64,000 nucleotides of DNA from assembly GCA_033763735.1 (NCBI GenBank), contig JANRJY010000020.1:13569-77568 (forward strand). Direction: 5' to 3'. The stretch is from JANRJY01 sp033763735. GTDB taxonomy: Bacteria; Bacteroidota; Bacteroidia; Cytophagales; UBA9547. Position 1 is the first letter of the stretch, and every line of letters begins with the position of its first letter. This document shows positions 53,307-63,000 of this stretch, piece after piece. Both the position numbers and the translations under genes were made by a program. Below the pieces are notes generated by a model that was not told the origin of the DNA, did no database searches, and was given only the letters and a program-made list of their open reading frames with translations.

Positions 53307-53891
53307 CTAATTATTTACTTCGATAAATTCCAGTATATCAGCGAGTTCGTCAAAGGATTTGAGACCGGGGGCGGATTCATTTCCTCCTTTAAGAGCAATA
53401 GCAAAAGCCTGATATGTATGAAATAACTCTGGAATACTATCCTTGGAAACTCCTGTTGCAAATATTAATTGGTATCCATATTCATCTCTCATATCTTTAA
53501 TTAAAGAATGATGATTATTCAGAGAATTTGAACTTCCTTCCAATACTACTTTGGATCCAAAAGGAGGATATTTCTTAGTACTGGAATCCAAATCAAACAG
53601 ATACATTAAAGGTGTTTTGAAAGCAAAATCATTCCCCGATTCAACTAACAAATATTCTGGATTTAATGCATTTATTACATTGTTTATATCCTCATTATTC
53701 ATCCCAACACACTCAGCAATTACTTCAATACCTGAAATCCAACCCTTGATTGCATTAACTAAATCAATTCCTACATATCTATGATTTATTGGATTACAAT
53801 CAAAACCTAAGAATTGAACTCCCATTCCTGCACAATAGCGTGCATCACTCAAATTATTAACAGATTGGATATAAACTTTATGTTGAAGCAT
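53307..53891 (-). CDS. TrpF-like (beta/alpha)8 protein lacking the catalytic cysteine
   Basis: A 194-aa protein that aligns by eye to phosphoribosylanthranilate isomerase: N-L-S-D-A-R-Y-C-A-G-M-G-V-Q-F-L-G-F (about residues 13-30) and the phosphate-loop-like end A-L-K-G-G-N-E-S-A-P-G-L-K-S-F-D-E-L-A (about 167-185). The canonical start K-I-C-G-I-T is replaced by V-Y-I-Q-S-V, so the general-base cysteine is missing. No other trp gene is nearby. It is co-oriented with pth (8-bp gap). Inference: a paralogue with a different function, not tryptophan synthesis. Confidence 0.75.
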   Translation of the reverse strand: MLQHKVYIQSVNNLSDARYCAGMGVQFLGFDCNPINHRYVGIDLVNAIKGWISGIEVIAECVGMNNEDINNVINALNPEYLLVESGNDFAFKTPLMYLFDLDSSTKKYPPFGSKVVLEGSSNSLNNHHSLIKDMRDEYGYQLIFATGVSKDSIPELFHTYQAFAIALKGGNESAPGLKSFDELADILEFIEVNN

Positions 53892-54059
53892 GATTTTGAA
53901 TTGATTACAAAAGTAGATACAATTTTTAGAATAAACTGAGTTGAGGAAATAGAAAATAACAATTCAAAAAATTATGAAATCGATTGCATTTTAATCATAA
54001 ATATTGTTTATTTACAATTATTCCTTTGAATTGTTATATAATATTAATTAAAAAGGTAC

Positions 54060-57000
54060 ATGAAAAAACTAAAACAACTATTAATACTTCTATCTGTATT
54101 ATTTTTTTACGATGCAAAATCACAATCTTTTCCCGGTCAAATTGGCGTTGGGTTAGGTGGACTAGGTAGCGTAGGATTATCAGCTGTATATCCGGATGTG
54201 GCACCCACAGCCAATTGGAAATCACCTGACTTTGCAGGCAATCCGGTTACTGTGGATGCCAATGGATGGCCTACTCAAAACTTTGATTTGACGGTATTTG
54301 ATGCTCGTCCTTTCAACGCGTGGAATTATCCGGGGCAACCAACGGATGATCCTCAGGGGATTGTAACACCTACGATATTTGGATCTTATATTTTTTCTTG
54401 GAATGGTTCTGCCAGCATTACAAATTTTTCAGATAATGGAAGTATGTCAATAAATGGACCTGTTTACAATGCTACAAGCAACATGAGTACTATGACAGTG
54501 AATTGGAATACAGCAACTTGTGGAGGAGGCTGGAACTGTTCATTTTTTTATTTGCGATTTACCAATACAAAAGCAACCAATGCATCTGCAACAAATACAG
54601 GTATTAAAAACCTTAAAATTATTCGTCCCGGTTTTAACCCAACTACCACTCAGTTATTCAACAATACATTTGTGAATGCAATAAGTCCTTTCAGTACTAT
54701 GAGATTTATGGATTGGACTGGCACCAATGGAAATCCAGAAGTAAACTGGACAGATCGGCAGCTTACAACCAACTACCCTTACAATAGAGCTCCCTGGGAA
54801 CACGTAATAGCGTTAGCAAATTTAACAGGCAAAGATATTTGGATAAATATTCCTGCACAAGCTACGGATGCCTACGTGCAATCGTTGGCAAACATGTTTA
54901 AAGACAATTTGAGAACAGATATCAATGTATATATTGAATATAGCAATGAAGTATGGAATGGTATGTTTGCGCAGGAAGCTTACAATACCAATTTGGCCGT
55001 CAATGGAGCTGCGGATGCCGATGTTAGAGCATATGCCACCGCAAATTTGTGTGCTTGTAATAACATTTACAGAGTATTAAGAGTCGCCAAAAGAATTGTA
55101 AGAATTGGCCAAATATTTTCCACAACCTTAGGTGTAAATATCAACCCTACTTCCAGAATAAGGCCTGTTTTGGCTTGGCAAATAGGCGGATTTCGCCAAG
55201 AGTATCAGTATGCATTGCAGTATATCAAAGATACATATGCAACGCCAAACAGCAAAAATACGAATAACTATATTTATGGTATTGCTGGAGCCCCTTACTT
55301 TAATGATGGAGGGGCAGCTACCAATGCTACTCCTGCTCAAGTGGTAACTGCAATGATTGCAAATAGTGATGGAAATGTGCCTGGTGTTGTAGAGTTGGCG
55401 CAATATGCCTCAACTTATGGCGTAAGAAATTTGCAATATGAAGGCGGTCCCGATATCGGAGGAGGAAATGCCACTAATATTCAGAACCGGGTGTTAGCCA
55501 ATAGAATTCCTCAAATGCAAACAGCAATAAATCGGAATTATGCTAGAAACTGGTTTTCCACCACCGCCACAGGTACAGCACCAGTCACAGTTAATGGATT
55601 AGCAAATTATTTTGTAATGGATGGAGGTAATCCAAGCAGGTATGGAGCATGGGGATCTTCAGAAGATTTATCACAATTATATAATACTTCTGTTTCAGGC
55701 AAATATCAGGCATTGTGCTCACTTACAGGCATATGTGGAACGGCACCATTAGTGGCAATTACTTCCCCGACTGCCAATAGTACTCAATCAGGTACATTTA
55801 CTATATCAACCAATACTACGGTTACAAGTTTGCCAATTTCAACAGTTGAGTTTTTTGTGAATGGATTGCTTATTGGTTCAGATAATTCATCCCCTTATTC
55901 GATTAACTGGACACCTACAACTATCGGAATCAATACTTTGTATGCGAGAGTAGTGGATAATGTTGGAAGGTTTTACTTGGCTCCGGCAGTTACTATTTAT
56001 ACAACTACCGCTGCAAGTTCATTAAATGTGTCTCCTACCAGTTATAATTATGCTTCATCCGGAAGTTCACAATTATTTACAGTAACCAGTAATGTCAGTT
56101 GGACAGCAACTTCGTCACAGTCATGGCTTACTTTGAGTAGTAATACCGGCACGAATAACGGAGCATTTAATGCAACAGCAAATATTAACACTGCAGTTGG
56201 CGCTCGATTTGCAGTAATTTCATTAACCGGGGGTAGTTTGTCACAAATAATAAATATCACTCAGGCAGGAGCTTTGCCAGGTGGAACTGTTTTTTATATA
56301 AGCCCTACAGGAAACGATGCAAATTCCGGATTATCACCAGCAACTGCATGGCAAACTGCCACTCAAGTAAAAAATTATGCTTGGACCACCGGTTTTAATC
56401 CCGGGGACAAAATACTTTTTCAGGGGAACACTACAATTACAGGAGACTTATACTTTGAAAGAAACAGACCTGTTGCTGGTAAAAATGTAGGATTGCCGAA
56501 TAATTTGATCAGTATTGGAACCTATGGTGGAGGTATGGCTACAATTAATTCAGGCAATAGCTCAGGCATTTATATGTATAACACAGCTGGTTACAGCATT
56601 GCAGGGATTAAGTTTTCAGGAACTGCTAAAGGCGTCAATAATAACGCCGGTATGTCATTTTATGCCGATGCAAATCAACTTTTTAGCACGCTGATTATTA
56701 ATAATGTAGAGGCTTATGGATACGATTCGGGATTGAGCTTAGGTGAGTGGTGTGCGTCTACACCATACTTAGGTTTCACCAATGTAAGTATCATTGGATC
56801 CAGGTTTTATGATAATTTGGAAGGAGGAGTTGGTTCCTATGGTCGTTCCAAATCAAGCCACACAAATTTGTACATGAGAGATGTATATACATATAGAAAT
56901 TATGGCGACCCTGTTAAAACAGCCAATTCCGGAAGTGGAATAGTTGTTTCGGGATTTGATGGCGGACTTGTAGAATATTGCACTGCATATGACAATGGAA

Positions 57001-60000
57001 AAGATAATATCGCTTCTTCAGGAGGCCCAGTAGGAATTTGGGCATATGAAGCCAAAAATATAACTTTTCAATATTGCGAATCATATGCGAATAAGTCATT
57101 GGGTCTTGATGGTGGTGGTTTTGACTTAGATGGAGGTACAGAGAACTGTATCATTCAATATTGCTATTCGCATGACAATTATGGTCCTGGATTTTTGTAT
57201 GCGCAATATGGTGGTGCTACGACCATGCAAAACGATATCATGCGCTATAATGTGAGTGTAAATGATGGTCGTCAAGGTTCTAAAAGTGCCGTATATTTTT
57301 GGGGAGGCAGCACATTTAGCAATTGTCATTTTTACAATAACACAATTTATGCCGACAATTCTACCGGTAAAGTAAATGGCACAGGGGGTATTGTATATTT
57401 AAATGGAACCAATTATTCCGGAATAAAAGTTCGCAATAATATTTTTTATGTTACGGGTGGAGCAACACTTATCAATACAAACGGTGCTAATCCTGCAACC
57501 TCCGTCATTCATTTTCAAGACAATGCATATTATGCTGCCGATGGCAATTATCAATATTTATGGGGTGGAGCCACTTATACGAGTTTGTCCGCTTGGAAAG
57601 CAGCCGCAACCGGACAAGAAATGGATGGAGGGAACTCATTAGGCTTTCAAGGCAATCCATTATTAGTAAATCCAGGACAAACCATCACTTTTAATAATCC
57701 ATTTGCAATAGCAACATCACTTACCGGATATCGTTTGCAAATAACATCTCCACTAATTGGGGCAGGGTCAGATTTGAGGACAGCTCCTTTTGGTTCGCAA
57801 ACTATTGGAGGGTTTGATTTTTATGGAAATACCATTCCACAAGGAAATGCGTTTGATGTGGGCGCACATGAATATCAATCATTCTTGACTATTCCCGGAA
57901 TCAGTAGTCTTAATTTTAGTGCTGCGGGTGGCAATTTTACAATTACCATATTAAGTAATCTCAATTGGAATGTATTGGGTACCAATAGTTGGTTGACAGT
58001 TAATACCTTGTCAGGTTCAAACAGCGGATCGCTAAGTATAACAGCGAGCGCAAATGCAAGTGTTACAGGTAGGAATGCGACATTAACGATTACCGGAGGT
58101 GGAATTACCCAATTTATAACGGTTAATCAAGCGGGTGCAGCAGGTAGTAATTTGACGGTGAATACTAACTTGTTATATTATAGCTATCGGGTTGCCACAC
58201 AGCCTATTTCTGTAACTTCAAATGTAAGTTGGTCTGCGACCTCATCACAACCATGGTTGAGCTTTACCGGTGGTTCGGGTACCAATAATGGCACTTTTAA
58301 TGTTGTTTCATCTTTGCATACGATTGCAGGATTACGTACTGCCCAAATAAGTGTAACAGGTGGTGGGTTTACCAGAATCATTAACATTACCCAGACGGGA
58401 ATATTGCCTTTGAAAATTGCTTGTTTAGGTAATTCAATTACTCAAGGAAATGTAGTAGGAGGGGTTGTGAATCAATGGAGTTATCGCTTCTTTTTATGGG
58501 AAAAATTAGATTCGTTGAGTATGAATATTGATATGGTCGGATTTATTCCATATTGGTTCAATGAGACTTCCGGAACAATGGTTACTACACCATTATCGAG
58601 ATATACTGCAAGGACGTTTGATAGAGATCATGATGCATATTATGGCATCACATCAAGTAGTCATTTAAAAGGTGATCCAAGCACAGGTTGGACAGGTTCT
58701 CCTCTGCCTTCATTGGCAAACAGAAGTTATTTTCCGGATTTTGCATTACTCCATATAGGTACTAATGATAACGACTCCGAAGTTACAACAACGGTAAGCA
58801 ACATTAATGCCACTATTGATGAAATGCGCAAAAGAAATCCAAACGTGGTGGTGCTATTGGCTAAACTGATTACAAGCTGGAAGCCAATAAATGCTAAGGT
58901 AGATTCGATAGTGTTAGCAAAGTCCACTGCACAATCCCCAGTTGTGATGGTGGATATGCCTCCAGGTTTTATAAATGACCCAGCTGCACCTGGTACAATG
59001 ACATTTGATTGGGTTCATCCAAACACGGTTGGCAGTGTGTTCATGGCAAAACGTTGGTTTGATCCGTTGATTCAATATATCAATGATCCAATATTTCCTT
59101 CATCCCCAGCTACGATAAGTGCCACTAATTTGACTACGTCTACGTCCAGAATTAATTGGGCTTCAGCTTCGGACAATTATGGCATCAAGGGATACAGAAT
59201 TTTTATAAATGGTTCATATGTAACCAGTTTGTCAGGAACAGCATATACGGTTACAGGTCTTACTCAAGGGGTAAATTATCCAGTGACAGTGGTTGCTGTA
59301 GATTTTGCAAATAATTTATCAGGACCTGCGGTAACAAATATTTTTATTCCGGTTTCAAGTTTCTTAACTGCAAATCCATTGATAATTAATTATCCATCTG
59401 GTGGGAATAGTCAAAATATATCCATCACCTCAAATGTATCGTGGACCAGCACCAGCTCACAACCATGGTTAACCTTAACGGGAGGAAGTGGAACGAATAA
59501 CGGAACGATCTCTGCAACCGCAGCAGCGAATACCGCAACCGGTATCAGAACGGCACAGGTAACGGTCTCAGGAGGTGCATTAACACAAATTATTAATATA
59601 ACCCAATCTGGAGCAGCAGCAAGCTTGACTGCCAATCCAACGACCTTAACATATGCATCGGCAGGTAGCAGCCAAAACATCGGAATCACCTCAAATGTTA
59701 GCTGGACGAGCAGCAGCTCACAACCCTGGTTAACCTTAACAGGAGGCAGTGGTACCAACGATGGCACCATATCAGCAACCGCATCAACGAATACCGCCAC
59801 AGGAATCAGAACGGCACAAGTGACAGTCACAGGAGGTGCATTAACACAAATTATTAATATCACCCAATCGGGAGCAGCGGCTAGCTTAACAGCCAATCCA
59901 ACAACATTAACCTATGCTTCGACAAGCTCAACACAGGCTATATCCATCACTTCAAATGTTAGCTGGACCAGTACAAGCTCACAGCCATGGTTAACCTTAA

Positions 60001-63000
60001 CAGGAGGCAGTGGAACCAACAATGGCACAATATCAGCAACCGCATCAGCGAATACCGCCACTGGAATCAGAACGGCACAAGTGACAGTCACAGGAGGAGC
60101 CTTAACTCAAATCATTAACATTACCCAAAGTGGAGCAGCAGCGAGCTTAACTGCCAATCCAACGACATTAAACTATGCTTCGACAAGCTCAACACAGGCT
60201 ATATCCATCACTTCAAATGTTAGCTGGACAAGTACGAGCTCACAACCCTGGTTAACCTTAACAGGAGGCAGTGGAACCAACAACGGAACGATTTCTGCAA
60301 ATGCATCAGCAAATACGGCAACTGGCATTAGAACAGCACAAGTGACGATCACAGGAGGCGCATTAACACAATTCATCAACATTACCCAATCGGGAGCATC
60401 TTTTGCCATTGGTAATAAATATTATGTAAATGATGTAAGTGGTAGCGATGCAAATGATGGTATTTCGCAGGCAACTCCTTGGAAGTCAGTCGCAAAAGTG
60501 AATGCTATGATGTCGTTATTTAGCCCAGGAGATAGCATATTATTTAAGCGCAATGGGGTATTTAGAGGTCAACTAACTATTTCTAAATCAGGAGATAATA
60601 CAGGAAAAATTAACTTTGGGGCTTATGGACTTGGTGATTTGCCGGTATTATCTGGTGCCACTTCACTTTCTGGTTGGATAGCCTTGGGAGGAAATATTTT
60701 TGAAACTACTTGTAGTGGTTGTGGCTCTGTCGTCAATGGCGTGTTTATAGAAGGTGTACCTCAAACGCTTGGACGCACGCCTAATTTTAACACCACAAAT
60801 AAGGGATATCTTACTATTGCGGCTCATTCTGGAACCACTCAACTCACTGCTGTAAGTTTGCCGGATGCCAATGATTATACAGGAGGACAACTCGTTTCTA
60901 GAAGTGTACGTTGGGTGTTAGACGAGTATCAAATAATCTCCCAAGTGGGTAATGTCTTTAATTTGGCGAGTTCAAACTATTATCAATTGACAGATAATAC
61001 TGGTTTTTTTATTCAAAATCATCCGGCAACGCTCGATAGTGAAGGTGAATGGTATTATAATCCAATAAATAAAACAATACGTGTGTATCATACAGGAACT
61101 CCAATTGCTTCTTTAAAAATAGAGGCATCTGTTAGCGACTATAATGTATTGTTAAATAACCACACCAACCTCAGTTTTACAAACATACAGTTTTCAAATG
61201 CTAATCAGGAAGCGGTATATGGCACAAATAACCAGCACATTGATTTCATTGGAACTCAAGTTTTGAATACTGCCTTAAATGGTATCCGGTTAATTAGTGG
61301 AGACCAAATAAGTATTATAAATTCATCTGTAGTAGGTACACCTAACAATGGGGTAACATTAATTTGTAATAATGTGCTTTTCAAGAATAACCTTATAAAA
61401 CGTAATGCCTTAAAGGAAGGCATGGGTAATGGTCAGGATGGTCAGTATAATGCTTTGGTAGTTGAAGGTGATGGTATTGAAGTAGGATATAATCGTATTG
61501 ACAGTATCGGTTATTTGCCGGTTGATTACAGAGGCGATAACATCAATGTGCACCACAATTATATTACCAATTATGTAATGACCAAAGATGATGGAGGTGC
61601 TATTTACACATGGAGTGCAGGCTCACCTGTGAATGTAAACAGAACAGTTGCCGATAACATTATATTAAATGCAATAGGTGTACCGGAAGGCTCTGGAGAT
61701 CCGGGTCATAAAGCGGCTGAAGGTATATATATTGACGATCGTTCATCTGGAGTGCAGGTGTTACGAAACACAGTTTACAATTGCGGAAACAACGGTATTT
61801 TCTTGCATAATGCCAATAACATTGTAGTTAAGGACAACCTGGTTTACAATAACGAAAATCAGTTTCTTATAGCACACGATAATCTGGCCCCTACTTTTCC
61901 GATTCGCAATGTGGATGTACAGAATAATATATTTTTCAGTAAAACACCTACGCAAGGATTGGGCTCATATCGTACGATTGGTAATGACATAAGCCAATTC
62001 GGTGTGATGAATAATAACTATTTCTGCCGACCGTTTAATCAGTCGCTCGAAATCAATTCATTCGACACCCAGCCTTTAGATCGGGGGTTGGCTGAATGGC
62101 GCACCGCTTTTGGTTATGAATTAAACAGCAAGCAATCGCCCGTAGTATTAAACTATTATATAGTGAATACACTAATTGGTCCAAATATTCTAATGAACAG
62201 TACGCTTGATGCTAATATTAATCCATGGTATTACTGTTGGGCGAATAACGGTAATTGCCAGATCGATTGGCAAATCAATGGAGGATTGGACGGAGGGTGT
62301 ATGCGCGCTTTTTTTACATCAATTACGAGTGCAACTGGTGCTATGATGCTATTCCCTCAATCAATTGGTTCTATTTCGAATACAAAAAAATATATTTTGC
62401 GATTTAGTGCCATTAGCAACACTTCAGTCAGCGAAATATTAAAAGTTTCTCTTCGAGAAGATGGTGGGGCTTTTACTTACCTGAGTGCTCCGGTAGAAGT
62501 AACTTATAACAATGTTCGGAAAGAATATGAAATTCTATTTGAACCTACGGTAAGCATCAGCAATGTTCGGTTAGAATTTGAGTTATCCGAACGTACTTCG
62601 ACACTTTGGCTGGATAATTTGCAACTGTTTGAAGCCGACATTGCCATATCAAATCCTGATAATTATTTGTTTTTTGATTACAACCCAACATCAATGAGTA
62701 AGACGGTACCGCTTGCAGGAACATATATTAGTCCAGATAATGCTACCATTACGGGTAGTATAACGATACCACCCTATTCATCTCGCATATTAATCAAAGC
62801 GCAAAATGTAACTACATCAGGATTTATTAATGTGTCCACCTTAACTGCGTTTCTTTCAACGCCCAATTCCCAACTCTTGACTATTTCAAGCAATGTCAAT
62901 TGGACTATAACGGGTATACCTTCATGGCTTACCACAAGCTCGACCAATGGAACAAATAATGGAACAATAAATTTCACAGCTTCTAATAACACCAGCACCG

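Noticed and set aside
59411..59896. 161-codon minus-strand frame (and similar ones at 60173-60409, 63116-63328, 63377-63589) with repeated valine/proline-rich motifs
   Set aside because: They are antisense to the BACON repeats; their mutual similarity only reflects the 261-bp units of the plus-strand gene.
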